Of a stretch of 64,000 nt of DNA, positions 33,940 to 42,769 are shown piece by piece. Source of the stretch: Jatrophihabitans sp. (lineage in GTDB: Bacteria > Actinomycetota > Actinomycetes > Mycobacteriales > Jatrophihabitantaceae); assembly GCA_036389035.1 (NCBI GenBank), contig DASVQQ010000007.1, forward strand, positions 62,001 through 126,000, read 5' to 3'. A program made the translations under genes and the position numbers. The notes under the pieces are model-generated. The model was not told the DNA's origin, made no database searches, and saw only the letters and a program-made list of their open reading frames with translations. Positions within the stretch are counted from its first letter, which is position 1. Every line of letters begins with the position of its first letter.

Positions 33940-36528
33940 TTGACCAGAATTGTCGATGCTGCGCGTCCGGAGACGATTCAGGACGGGTTGGACGATCAGG
34001 TCGAAGCGGCGTGCGAGCCGCAGGACCTGACCGTCCTGACTCCTGATTCGGCGGCGTGGTTCACCATCATCGTGCCGACCAGAAATGAGGAAGGCTCGGT
34101 ACGCCCGCTGCTGTCGTCCCTAGCGGACAGTCTCAACGGCATTCCCGCTGAGGTGCTCTTCGTCGATGACAGCGGCGATGACACGCCTGAGGTCATCCGG
34201 CAAACGGCTCGCGAGTGCGGGCTGGCGGTACGGCTGCTGCACCGGCCGGCCGGCGCCCGGGCCGGCGGGCTCGGCGGCGCGGTGGTGGCCGGCCTCAAGC
34301 ACGCCCGGGGAACCTGGGCGGTCGTGATGGACGGCGACCTGCAGCACCCGCCGGAGCTGGCGGCCAGGCTCGTCCAGATCGGGCAGGCCAGGGGGCTGGA
34401 CCTGGTGGCCGGAACTCGCTATCTCGGCTCGGGCGCATCCGAGGGGTTGGCCGACGGTTACCGGCGCACGGTGTCGGGCCTGGCCACCCGGCTGACCAAG
34501 GCGGTGTTCCCGCGGCGGCTGTCGAGGATCTCCGATCCGATGTCGGGCTTCTTCGCCGTCCGGCTGGCGGCCCTGGACCTGGACCGGCTGGACCCGATCG
34601 GTTTCAAGATCCTGCTCGAGCTGATGATCCGCCAGCCCCGGCTGCAGGTGGCCGAGGTTCCCTTCGTGTTCGGCATCAGGATCGCCGGTGAGAGCAAGGC
34701 GTCGCTGCGCGAGGGCCTGCGCTTCGCCCGGCACATGCTGCGGCTTCGGCTGCTGGTGCTGCGCCACCAGGTGCGCCGATCCTCCGCTGACAACGGCGCC
34801 GGCCGGTTCGCCAGGCTGTTGGCCTTCGGCGCGGTCGGGGCCACCGGCATCGGCGTCAACACCGCCGCGCTCTGGTTCTTCTCCCAGCACGTGGTGCACC
34901 CGCATTACCTGATCGCCGCGGTGCTGGCGACCGAGGTGTCCACCAGCTGGAACTTCATGCTCACCGAGAAGTTCGTCTTTCGGGGGGACAAGCCTGGAAC
35001 CCGGCTCGGACGCGGTGTCCGGTTCTTCCTGCTCAACCACCTGGCGTTGCTGCCCCGGCTGCCGTTGCTGGCCCTGCTGGTAGGGGTGTTCTCGACCAAC
35101 CTGCTGATCGCCAACGTGATCACTCTGGTGCTGCTGTTCCTGGTGAGGTTCGTGATCGCGGACTCGGTGATCTATGCCAAGCCCGACGAGCAGGTCGTGG
35201 AGAAGCAGCCGATGCGCATCACCGTCGATCTGACCGGCGTGCAGCGCCCGGCGGCGGTCGAGCCGGCCGCCGAGCAGGCCACCAGCCAGCTGCCGGTCCG
35301 CCGTCCGGTCAGCGCGACCAGTCGCTACCTGCCCTACCGCTACTCCATCGACGGCGTGCTCAGCGTCGGTTCGCAGGTGCCGCTGAAGGAGCTGGAGTAC
35401 TTCCGGGCCCAGTGGCTGGGCAACGACGTCGACCTCAGCATCCGCATCGATCAGGTCGGCGCCGGTCCGCGGACCCGTGCCCTGATGACCCAGCACGTCG
35501 CACCCGCCGGTGTCAGCTACTCCGAGCACTTCGGCCGGCTCGGCGCGAACTTCCGGGTCAACATCGGCGACAAGATCGAGGTCACCTGCTCGCCCACGCT
35601 GGCGCGCTCGCCGCACGTGCTCTACACCAACGTGATCGAGGCACTGCTGCGATTCATCGCGGTGTCCCGAGGCGTGATCCTGCTGCACTCGGCCTGCTTG
35701 GAGCTCGACGGTCACGGCCTGTTGCTGTCGGCCCGCACCGACACCGGCAAGACCGGCAGCGTGCTCAAGCTGCTGCGCGAGCACGGAGCCAAGTTCCTGT
35801 CCGACGACATGACGATCCTGCACCCGGACGGCCACGCCACCTGCTTCCCCAAGCCGCTGACGATCAGCCACCACACCCTGCGGGCGGTGCAGGCCGGTGA
35901 CCTGACGCCGGCCGAGTGGCGACGGCTGAAGCTGCAGAGCAGGCTGCACTCCAAGGAGGGCCGCAACTTCGGCCTGGTGCTGGCCGGATTGAACATTCCG
36001 ATCATGGGCATCAACTCCCTGACCCAGCGGATCGTGCCGCCGCCGAAGTACAACGTCGATCGCCTGGTGGAGTGCAACGTCATTCGCAACACCCAGATCG
36101 AGAACCTGTTCGTGATCGAGCGTGGCGAGCCGGTGCTGGCCGACATCCCGTTCGACGAGGCCATCCAGACCCTGGTGGAGAACACCGATGACGCCTACGG
36201 GTTCCCGCCGTTCCGGCAGATGGCGCCCTCGATCGTGATCGGTGACGACGACTACGCCGAGCTGCGCCGCAAGGAACGCCAGATCCTGATCCAGGCGATG
36301 AGCAACATCCGGGTGCGCCGGTTGGGCTCCAACACCTTCTCCTGGGCCGAGGACATCGCCCACCTGCTCCGGGGCGACACCGTTCTCAAGGGCGACACCG
36401 AGGATCAGCAGCAGCCGGCTGCCGCCGCCCTGCCCGCCGCTGCGCCGGTGAGTGCTCCGGCTGCTGCCACGCCGCCGGCCGCCGACCCGCCGGCTACCGG
36501 CCCAGCTGTCCTGCCGGCGCCCGCATGA
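33940..36528 (+). CDS. GT2 glycosyltransferase - GtrA membrane domain - HPr-kinase-like domain fusion
   Basis: An 862-residue multidomain protein. Residues about 30-260 are a GT2 polyprenyl-phosphate sugar transferase (TIIVPTRNEEGS, VMDGDLQHPPEL). Residues about 285-425 are a GtrA four-helix flippase-like domain (FGAVGATGIGVNTAALWFF, EVSTSWNFMLTEKFVF). Residues about 460-830 resemble the HPr kinase/PEP-carboxykinase-like P-loop domain, with Walker A SARTDTGKTGS near residue 600 and an acidic LSDDMTIL. A Pro/Ala tail ends the protein. GT2-GtrA fusions are known; the added kinase-like domain is unusual. TTG start is chosen from GGGGGG just upstream and from the loss of coding bias before it. 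Stop overlaps the next ATG (ATGA). Confidence 0.8.
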   Translation: MTRIVDAARPETIQDGLDDQVEAACEPQDLTVLTPDSAAWFTIIVPTRNEEGSVRPLLSSLADSLNGIPAEVLFVDDSGDDTPEVIRQTARECGLAVRLLHRPAGARAGGLGGAVVAGLKHARGTWAVVMDGDLQHPPELAARLVQIGQARGLDLVAGTRYLGSGASEGLADGYRRTVSGLATRLTKAVFPRRLSRISDPMSGFFAVRLAALDLDRLDPIGFKILLELMIRQPRLQVAEVPFVFGIRIAGESKASLREGLRFARHMLRLRLLVLRHQVRRSSADNGAGRFARLLAFGAVGATGIGVNTAALWFFSQHVVHPHYLIAAVLATEVSTSWNFMLTEKFVFRGDKPGTRLGRGVRFFLLNHLALLPRLPLLALLVGVFSTNLLIANVITLVLLFLVRFVIADSVIYAKPDEQVVEKQPMRITVDLTGVQRPAAVEPAAEQATSQLPVRRPVSATSRYLPYRYSIDGVLSVGSQVPLKELEYFRAQWLGNDVDLSIRIDQVGAGPRTRALMTQHVAPAGVSYSEHFGRLGANFRVNIGDKIEVTCSPTLARSPHVLYTNVIEALLRFIAVSRGVILLHSACLELDGHGLLLSARTDTGKTGSVLKLLREHGAKFLSDDMTILHPDGHATCFPKPLTISHHTLRAVQAGDLTPAEWRRLKLQSRLHSKEGRNFGLVLAGLNIPIMGINSLTQRIVPPPKYNVDRLVECNVIRNTQIENLFVIERGEPVLADIPFDEAIQTLVENTDDAYGFPPFRQMAPSIVIGDDDYAELRRKERQILIQAMSNIRVRRLGSNTFSWAEDIAHLLRGDTVLKGDTEDQQQPAAAALPAAAPVSAPAAATPPAADPPATGPAVLPAPA

Positions 36529-38183
36529 CCAGCGACACCGAGCCGGCCTTCTTGTCGGCAGTCCTTGCTCCGGCCCGCGAGAGCCTGGCCGCCCGGCGTG
36601 ACGCGCGCCCGGGCGGCCGGTCCTTGCCCAAGCTGCCCAAGCTGCCCAAGCTGCCCAAGTTGCCGAAGTTGCCCGACAACCCCCGGCTGCGCACCGTGCT
36701 GCCGGTGCTGCTGATCCTCGGCCTGGCCGCATTTCTGCGGTTCTGGCAGCTGGACCGGGTGGGATTCAACAGCGACGAGGCGGTCTACACCGGCACGGCC
36801 GCGTCGCTGGCCGGCGATGAGACGCTGCGGCAGATGTTCCCGGTGTTCCGGGCTCATCCGGTGCTCCTGCAGATGCTGGTGTCCTTCAGCCAGTACGGCG
36901 GCGTCAGCGACTGGGCGGCCCGCGCGGTCACGGCCCTGATCGGGGTCGCGGCGGTGCTCGCGACCTACCTGCTGGGCCGGCGGCTCTATGACCACCGGAT
37001 CGGCCTGCTGGCAGCCCTGATCCTCGCTGTGATGCCCTATCACGTGGTGGTCAGCCGCCAGGTGCTGCTGGACGGCCTGATGACGCTGTGCGCCACGCTG
37101 GTGCTGTACTGCGTCGCGCGCTACGTCGAGTCCGCCGCCCTGCACTGGATGCTTGCCAGCTGCGCCGTGATGGGCCTGACGGTGCTGGCCAAGGAGACCA
37201 GCCTGGTGCTGGTCGGCGGCCTGTACGCGTTCTTCGCCCTGACCCCGTCGGTCCGGATCCGGCTGCGCCACGTGGGTCTGGGCCTGCTGGTGATGCTCGC
37301 GGTGATCGCGGCCTTCCCGCTGTCGCTGTCCCTGTCGGACCGGGCCAGCTCCGGCCAGAATTACCTGCTGTGGCAGCTGTTCCGCCGATCCAACCACGAG
37401 CCGTGGTTCTACGCCGAGGTGCTGCCGCCCGCGTTCGGCTGGCTGACGTTGGCGCTGGCCGCCGCCGGCCTGGTGCTGTGGCGGGGGCACAACACCTGGC
37501 GCGAGCGGATGCTGCTCACCTGGCTGGTGGTGCCCGTGGTGTTCTTCACCGTGTGGCCCGTCAAGGGGTATCAGTACTTGCTGCCGATCGCACCGGTGAT
37601 CGCCATCCTGGCCGCGCGCGCCCTCGCCCGGATAAGCACCCTGAACGTGCTACGGCGCCGGGGCCGCAACGTCGCCACCCGCGCCTCCCTCGCCCTGGCG
37701 CTGGCGCTGGTGATCAGCCTGCTGGTTCCGACCTGGTCACGCATCCAGCCGTCCACCACCGGCACCTACCTGGCCGGCGCCGGCGGCATGCCGGGCGGTC
37801 GCGAGGCCGGTCGCTGGCTGCACCAGAACGTGCCGGCCAGCGCCCAGCTGCTGGCGATCGGGCCGTCGATGGCCAATGTGCTGCAGTTCTACGGCCACCG
37901 GCGGGTGTTCGCGCTGTCGGTGAGCCCTGACCCCGCCAACCGCAACCCCTCGTACCAGCCGGTGCCCAACCCGGATCTGGCGATGCGCCAGGCCCGGTTC
38001 CGGTACCTGGTCTGGGACTCCTACACCGCGTCCCGCTCGCCGTCCTTCAGCGCGAAGTTGACCGAGCTGGTCGGCAAGTACAACGGGGTGGCGGTGTACA
38101 CCTCGACGATCACCGTGAAGGCCAAGTCGGGCCAGGCCGTTGAGGCGCCGGTCGTCGTGATCTATCAGGTACGTCCATCATGA
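36525..38183 (+). CDS. GT39/PMT-like polyprenyl-sugar-dependent membrane glycosyltransferase
   Basis: A 552-residue protein with about 11 membrane helices and a C-terminal soluble domain, of the ArnT/PMT (GT-C) type that uses polyprenyl-phosphate sugars. The catalytic loop is FNSDEAVYTGTAASL near residue 82 (Asp-Glu). Cytoplasmic N-terminus contains five consecutive KLP repeats (residues 34-50). It is the expected acceptor-side partner of the preceding GT2-GtrA protein, which would make and flip the lipid-linked sugar. ATGA overlaps at both ends show strict translational coupling. Confidence 0.82.
   Translation: MTSDTEPAFLSAVLAPARESLAARRDARPGGRSLPKLPKLPKLPKLPKLPDNPRLRTVLPVLLILGLAAFLRFWQLDRVGFNSDEAVYTGTAASLAGDETLRQMFPVFRAHPVLLQMLVSFSQYGGVSDWAARAVTALIGVAAVLATYLLGRRLYDHRIGLLAALILAVMPYHVVVSRQVLLDGLMTLCATLVLYCVARYVESAALHWMLASCAVMGLTVLAKETSLVLVGGLYAFFALTPSVRIRLRHVGLGLLVMLAVIAAFPLSLSLSDRASSGQNYLLWQLFRRSNHEPWFYAEVLPPAFGWLTLALAAAGLVLWRGHNTWRERMLLTWLVVPVVFFTVWPVKGYQYLLPIAPVIAILAARALARISTLNVLRRRGRNVATRASLALALALVISLLVPTWSRIQPSTTGTYLAGAGGMPGGREAGRWLHQNVPASAQLLAIGPSMANVLQFYGHRRVFALSVSPDPANRNPSYQPVPNPDLAMRQARFRYLVWDSYTASRSPSFSAKLTELVGKYNGVAVYTSTITVKAKSGQAVEAPVVVIYQVRPS
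36624..36680 (+). repeat. 9-base tandem repeat encoding KLP units
   Basis: Successive CTGCCCAAG-type units (first TTGCCCAAG at 36624) encode LPK repeats in the N-terminus of the GT39-like protein. Such a tract is prone to copy-number change. Confidence 0.9.
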
Positions 38184-39568
38184 GAAAGAACATGAGAAAG
38201 CTGCTCGCCGCTACCGGAGCGGCCCTGTTCACCGCGTGGCTGGCCTCACCGGCCGCCATCGCGGCGCCTACCAGCCCCGCCACCCAGACCCCGATCAAGC
38301 ATTTCGTCTACATGCTGCAGGGGGACCGGTCCTTCGACAACTACTTCGGCACCTACCCCGGCGCCGAAGGCATCCCGCCGGGCGTCTGCCAGAAGCGGGT
38401 CGTCACCGGTACCGACGAGGGTTGCGTCGAGCCGTTCCCGCTGCACGGCAAGAACGTCCAGGCACTGGGCGCGGGCTCCGTGGAGCTGAACAACCAGTAC
38501 GACGAGGGCCGGATGGACGGCTTCGTGGCGGCCTATCAGAACCAGGGCCGGGACGGCAGCTCCGTGATGGGCTACTACGACCGGCGTGACCTGCCGGCCT
38601 ACTGGGGGTTGGCAGACCGCTACGTCCTGTTCGACCACTTCTTCTCCTCAACCCGGTCCGGGCAGCGGGTCAACCGCTCGTACTGGGTGTCAGGCAGCCC
38701 GCCGCCGCCGGGCAACCCGGCGGCGGTCGCGCGTGACTACGCCCGGCACCCGACGATCTTCGACCGGCTGCAGGCCGCCGGAGTCGACTGGAAGTTCTAC
38801 GTGCAGGGCTATGACCCGAAGCAGACCTACCGGACCAACTCCAGGACCACTCCGACCACCCAGCCGGTGCGGGTCCCGTTGCTGAACTACCCGAGGTTCC
38901 TCGATGATCCGGCGTTGAGCTCGCGCATCGTGGACCTCTCGCAGTACTACCGCGATCTCGACGAGGGAACGCTGCCGGCGGTGGCCTACATCTCCAGCAA
39001 CGGCCCCAGCGAGCGATCGACCCGCTCGGTGCGCAGCGGCCAGCAACTGGTCACCAACCTGATCGGCTCGCTGATGGTGAGCGATGCCTGGAAGTCCTCG
39101 GCGTTCCTGCTGTCCTATGACGGATCCGGTGGCTGGTATGACCATGTGCGGCCGCCGCAGGTCGACTCGCGGGGTTACGGCATGCGGGTTCCGGCGCTGC
39201 TGGTCAGTCCCTACGCCCGTCCCGGGCACATCCATTCCGAGGTGCTCGACTACACCAGCGCGCTGGCTTTCATACAGCAGAACTGGGGGCTGAAGCCGCT
39301 GGCCGCACGCGATGCCGCGGCCACCTCGATCGCCGGCGCCTTTGACTTCCCGGCAGGTCCCCGGCCCGCCGAACTCCGGTTCGCCGAACCAGCCGTGGCC
39401 AGAGTGCCGATCACCTCGGTCTCGGTGGTGTTCTGGTGTTACGGCGTGGTGCTGGGCCTGGTCGCCGGGGTGGTGGCTTTCGCCATCGTCCGCAGTCGGC
39501 GCAGGCCGCCGGCATCGCCGGCGCAGGGCAAGAGTCCGCAATCGGTTCTAGTGAGGGCAAAGACATGA
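38180..39568 (+). CDS. Secreted, membrane-anchored phosphoesterase (acid phosphatase/phospholipase C family)
   Basis: A 462-residue protein: signal peptide (LLAATGAALFTAWLASPAAIAAP), phosphoesterase domain with HFVYMLQGDRSFDNYFGTYPG, the FDHFFSSTRSGQRVNRSYWVSG block and LLSYDGSGGWYDHVRPPQ, as in phospholipase C/AcpA-like enzymes, and a C-terminal membrane helix (VVFWCYGVVLGLVAGVVAFAI) with Arg-rich cytoplasmic end. It should face the outside and remove phosphate or phospholipid headgroups, possibly from undecaprenyl- or glycan-phosphate intermediates. In the first motif the usual catalytic Asn in E-N-R-S is replaced by Asp (QGDRSFDN), so activity deserves doubt. Coupled by ATGA to neighbours on both sides. 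Confidence 0.82.
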   Translation: MRKNMRKLLAATGAALFTAWLASPAAIAAPTSPATQTPIKHFVYMLQGDRSFDNYFGTYPGAEGIPPGVCQKRVVTGTDEGCVEPFPLHGKNVQALGAGSVELNNQYDEGRMDGFVAAYQNQGRDGSSVMGYYDRRDLPAYWGLADRYVLFDHFFSSTRSGQRVNRSYWVSGSPPPPGNPAAVARDYARHPTIFDRLQAAGVDWKFYVQGYDPKQTYRTNSRTTPTTQPVRVPLLNYPRFLDDPALSSRIVDLSQYYRDLDEGTLPAVAYISSNGPSERSTRSVRSGQQLVTNLIGSLMVSDAWKSSAFLLSYDGSGGWYDHVRPPQVDSRGYGMRVPALLVSPYARPGHIHSEVLDYTSALAFIQQNWGLKPLAARDAAATSIAGAFDFPAGPRPAELRFAEPAVARVPITSVSVVFWCYGVVLGLVAGVVAFAIVRSRRRPPASPAQGKSPQSVLVRAKT

Positions 39569-41109
39569 TTGCCAATCGAACGTGGCGGGTAGTGGGGCTG
39601 GTGGTCATCGCCATGGTCGCCACCTCGGTCCAGAGCGCACCGGCAGCGGCCGGGCCGCTTTCGGTGCGGCAAGCCGCCTTCGACACTCCGGTGCCGTCGC
39701 TGTCCGACCCTCCGATCGTGTCGGACGCTCCGATCCCGGCGGCAGACCTCACGAAGCCTCCCCATCCCACGAAGCCGGGGGACGCGCCGACCCAGGATCC
39801 GACCGCATCACCGACCATTCCGACGGATCCGCCGACGATCCCGACCGATCCGCCGACGATCCCGACGGATCCGCCGACGATCCCGACGGATCCGCCGACG
39901 ATCCCGACGGATCCGCCGACGTTCCCGACCGACCCGCCGACGTTCCCGGGTGAGGAGCCGACACCGACCCCGGGCCAGTCGGATGGTGAGATCCCGCGCG
40001 GCGGGGCGCTGGGTCCGACTCGCCGCGCTCCGCAGTCCCGGCCGGGCGCTCGGACCACGCCGCGAGTGCAGCCACGAACGACGCTGCGGCCGAGGATGAG
40101 CGCCTCCCAGGCCGCCGGCAAGGCGCATCCGCGTCGCAAGCCGTGGCCGATCACCCTGACTTTGAAGACCGTTCCGGCGTTGCCCGGGGTGCGCTTCACC
40201 TTCGACGGTCAGTCGCTGGTGACCGGCGCCAACGGCACGACCAGCTACACCGGTCAGCACGACTTCGCCGGCCACCGGCTGTCGATCGTCAGCGACTCGG
40301 TCATCACCGCGGACAAGCGGCACCAGTTCTACCGCTGGGCCGGCCAACGCGATCCGAACCAGGCCTTCTCCCGCACGGTGTCCGGCCTGCCGCTGCGTTC
40401 GAACTACGTGGTCACCGCAGCCTTCACCGTGCAAAAACCGGTGCTGCCGCGGGTAGTCCGGCAGGACGGCACCGCTCTGGACCCGACCGAGGTCCAGTCG
40501 ATCACGGCGCGCAGCGACACCGGGGCGATGGTGGACCTGCCCCTGAGCCAGCCGACCTGGTTGGACGAAGTCCGCCCGACCTTCCATCACAGCGTGCTGG
40601 CCGCGCAGCCGGTCTCCTACTCGCTGCAGAGCGTGATGGTGCGTGGCACCAACGTGGTGGACGCGGGACGGCAGAGATTCCAACCGGCGGCCACCAGCAG
40701 CCCCACCTTCACCACCCAGTTCCACGACCTGGTGATCACCGGCCATGACGCGATCTTCAAGACCAAGCTGGGAACCAGCGCCACGGTGACCTTCCCCGAC
40801 GGTGGCAAGCAAACGGTGCCGTTGAACGCCGAGCACACCGCGAAGCTGACCAACCTGCCGCGTGGCAAGTACAAGGTCACGATCGAGGCCGGCCGGGGCA
40901 TCGTGGGCGCCCAGCAGTTCAGCCTGTCCAAGGACAAGACCGCGGACCTGATCGTGATCACGGCGCTGGACATGGCGATCCTGCTGGGCCTGCTGTTGAG
41001 CATCGCCGTCGGGCTGCTGGTGATCGGGCGCCAGCACTGGCGTCGGCTGGCCACCCGGCCGCGCCGTGAGCACAACCTGGTGCTACCCCGGGAGAAGATC
41101 CTGACATGA
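39565..41109 (+). CDS. Secreted Pro/Thr-repeat surface protein with C-terminal membrane anchor
   Basis: A 514-residue protein I do not recognise. Signal peptide at residues 1-30 (VVGLVVIAMVATSVQSAPAAAG), then a Pro/Thr/Asp repeat region with five to six TIPTDPP units (residues about 85-130), a basic linker, two beta-rich domains (about 190-460), one membrane helix (about 468-490) and a short basic cytoplasmic tail. The repeats look like a wall-spanning stalk and a possible O-glycosylation target for the upstream GT39-like enzyme. It starts with ATG 39565, overlapping the phosphoesterase stop. Confidence 0.72.
   Translation: MIANRTWRVVGLVVIAMVATSVQSAPAAAGPLSVRQAAFDTPVPSLSDPPIVSDAPIPAADLTKPPHPTKPGDAPTQDPTASPTIPTDPPTIPTDPPTIPTDPPTIPTDPPTIPTDPPTFPTDPPTFPGEEPTPTPGQSDGEIPRGGALGPTRRAPQSRPGARTTPRVQPRTTLRPRMSASQAAGKAHPRRKPWPITLTLKTVPALPGVRFTFDGQSLVTGANGTTSYTGQHDFAGHRLSIVSDSVITADKRHQFYRWAGQRDPNQAFSRTVSGLPLRSNYVVTAAFTVQKPVLPRVVRQDGTALDPTEVQSITARSDTGAMVDLPLSQPTWLDEVRPTFHHSVLAAQPVSYSLQSVMVRGTNVVDAGRQRFQPAATSSPTFTTQFHDLVITGHDAIFKTKLGTSATVTFPDGGKQTVPLNAEHTAKLTNLPRGKYKVTIEAGRGIVGAQQFSLSKDKTADLIVITALDMAILLGLLLSIAVGLLVIGRQHWRRLATRPRREHNLVLPREKILT
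39817..39955 (+). repeat. 21-base tandem repeat encoding TIPTDPP
   Basis: About six near-identical units (ACGATCCCGACGGATCCGCCG and close variants) encode the Pro/Thr stalk. Confidence 0.9.
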
Positions 41110-42308
41110 GGCGCGCTGTCACCGGGACAGCGCTCAGCGCACTGCTGTTGCTGGCGATAGCACTGCTAGGCCAGGCGCCGGTCTCGGCAACCAGTCCGAC
41201 CGCGGCCCCGACCGCGACGCCGGCCGGCGTGCCGGGACCCCCGCTGTTCGCCTACTACTACCAGTGGTTCGTGCCCAACTCCTGGAACCGGGCCAAGACC
41301 GATCTGCCTGAGCTGGGCCTCTACTCCAGCGAGGACCCCTGGGTGATGCGCAAGCACATCCAGCAGGCCAAGGCCGCCGGCATCACCGGTTTCATCGTGA
41401 GCTGGAAGGACACCCCGACCAATACCCGGCGGCTGCGCACCCTGATGACAGTGGCGGCCGAGGAACGCTTCAGCCTGTCGATGATCTATCAGGGGCTGGA
41501 CTTCTACCGCAACCCGTTGCCGGTGGCTCGGGTGGCGGCGGACTTCGTCACCTTTGCCAAGCAGTTTGCCCCCAACCCGGTGTTCGCCCGGTTGGGGGGC
41601 AAGCCGCTGTCGATCTTCAGCGGCACCTGGGCCTACTCCCACGCCGACGTGGCCAGGGTCACCTCGGCGGTGCGGCCGGGCATGCTGGTGCTCTCGACCG
41701 AGAAGAACGTCGAGGGCTACCGGCGGCTGGCCGACGTCACCGATGGCGATGCCTATTACTGGTCCTCGGTCAACCCGGCCACCAACCCGACTTACACCAC
41801 CAAGCTCAAGGAGATGAGCGAGGCGGTGCACGCCGACGGCAAGTACTGGATCGCGCCGTTCGCGCCCGGTTTCGACGCCAGGCTGGTCGGCGGAACCAAG
41901 GAGGTGCCAAGGAACGACGGCGCGACGTTGCGCACCCAGTACGCCACGGCTTTGAAATCCTCGCCCGACGCGCTGGGTCTGATCAGCTGGAACGAGTTCA
42001 GCGAGAACACGCACGTGGAGCCTTCGAAGAAGTACGGGGATCGATATCTCAAGGTGCTGGCCGAGCTACGCCACACCAGTCCTCCGGAGCCTGCCACCGC
42101 TGTCGATTCCAGCGCCCAGCCGCTGCCCACCGAGGCCGACCGCCAGGTGCCCACCGTGGTGCTGCTGCTCGGGCTACCGGCCCTGCTGATCACGGGACTG
42201 ACCCTGCTCGGTCGCCGGCTGCGGCACCGGCACCGGATGGCGGGCGCCGGTTCGGTGGCCGGCGGTGAGCCGGGGCACGTGGCGCTGCATCGCAACGCCC
42301 CCTCGTAG
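41106..42308 (+). CDS. Membrane-anchored GH99/GH71-like protein
   Basis: A 400-residue protein: signal peptide, a Pro/Thr linker, then a GH99-like TIM barrel beginning FAYYYQWFVPNSW, with AKAAGITGFIVSW, SMIYQG, GDAYYWSS and the catalytic-type LISWNEFSENTHVEP near residue 298, and a C-terminal membrane helix (VVLLLGLPALLITGLTLL) with a basic tail. Family members are endo-acting mannosidases or mannanases. It ends the five-gene ATGA-coupled operon that began at 33940. Confidence 0.8.
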   Translation: MRRAVTGTALSALLLLAIALLGQAPVSATSPTAAPTATPAGVPGPPLFAYYYQWFVPNSWNRAKTDLPELGLYSSEDPWVMRKHIQQAKAAGITGFIVSWKDTPTNTRRLRTLMTVAAEERFSLSMIYQGLDFYRNPLPVARVAADFVTFAKQFAPNPVFARLGGKPLSIFSGTWAYSHADVARVTSAVRPGMLVLSTEKNVEGYRRLADVTDGDAYYWSSVNPATNPTYTTKLKEMSEAVHADGKYWIAPFAPGFDARLVGGTKEVPRNDGATLRTQYATALKSSPDALGLISWNEFSENTHVEPSKKYGDRYLKVLAELRHTSPPEPATAVDSSAQPLPTEADRQVPTVVLLLGLPALLITGLTLLGRRLRHRHRMAGAGSVAGGEPGHVALHRNAPS

Positions 42309-42314
42309 TGGCGC

Positions 42315-42578
42315 TCAGCTACTGGACGCAGCCCCGTGCCGTCTTGCCAGCAGCCGGCGCAGGTCATCGACGAGCACCACGGCTGGGCCGTCGCCGGCGG
42401 TCTCGGTAGCCCATTGCGCCAGGTCGCAGAGCGCGGTGAGTTCCCGCCAGCCGGCTTCGGCCGCGGCCAGCTCGTCCGCCTGGCTCGCGATCAACCGATC
42501 CAACCGCAGGACGTGCGCAGCTGAGGTGTCGGCATCGGCTCGCAGGTCCGGGTACTCAGCGCCGTCCTCAGCTAACAC
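42315..42578 (-). CDS. Small helical hypothetical protein
   Basis: An 87-residue acidic, Ala/Leu-rich, mostly helical soluble protein (HVLRLDRLIASQADELAAAEAGWRE). I do not recognise a family. It is supported by a good GAGGAG ribosome site before the GTG at 42578 and normal codon bias. It is convergent with the GH99-like gene, ending 6 bases from it, and divergent from the second GH99-like gene. Confidence 0.6.
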   Translation of the reverse strand: MLAEDGAEYPDLRADADTSAAHVLRLDRLIASQADELAAAEAGWRELTALCDLAQWATETAGDGPAVVLVDDLRRLLARRHGAASSS

Positions 42579-42769
42579 GCACTCTCCTCGGGTTGTGCCT
42601 GACCAGTCGGCCTAGGGCGACCGTAGCTGAGGATAGCGTCGCTGGGACGAAAAGTTCCTTACGCGCGAGTGAATGGAAAGTTCCCCTATTTCTGTTACTG
42701 ATTGTCGCCACTTCAGTTACGCTTTGTCACCAGGCTCGACGTCGAGCTCGGCTACGACCTGGAGTCCTG

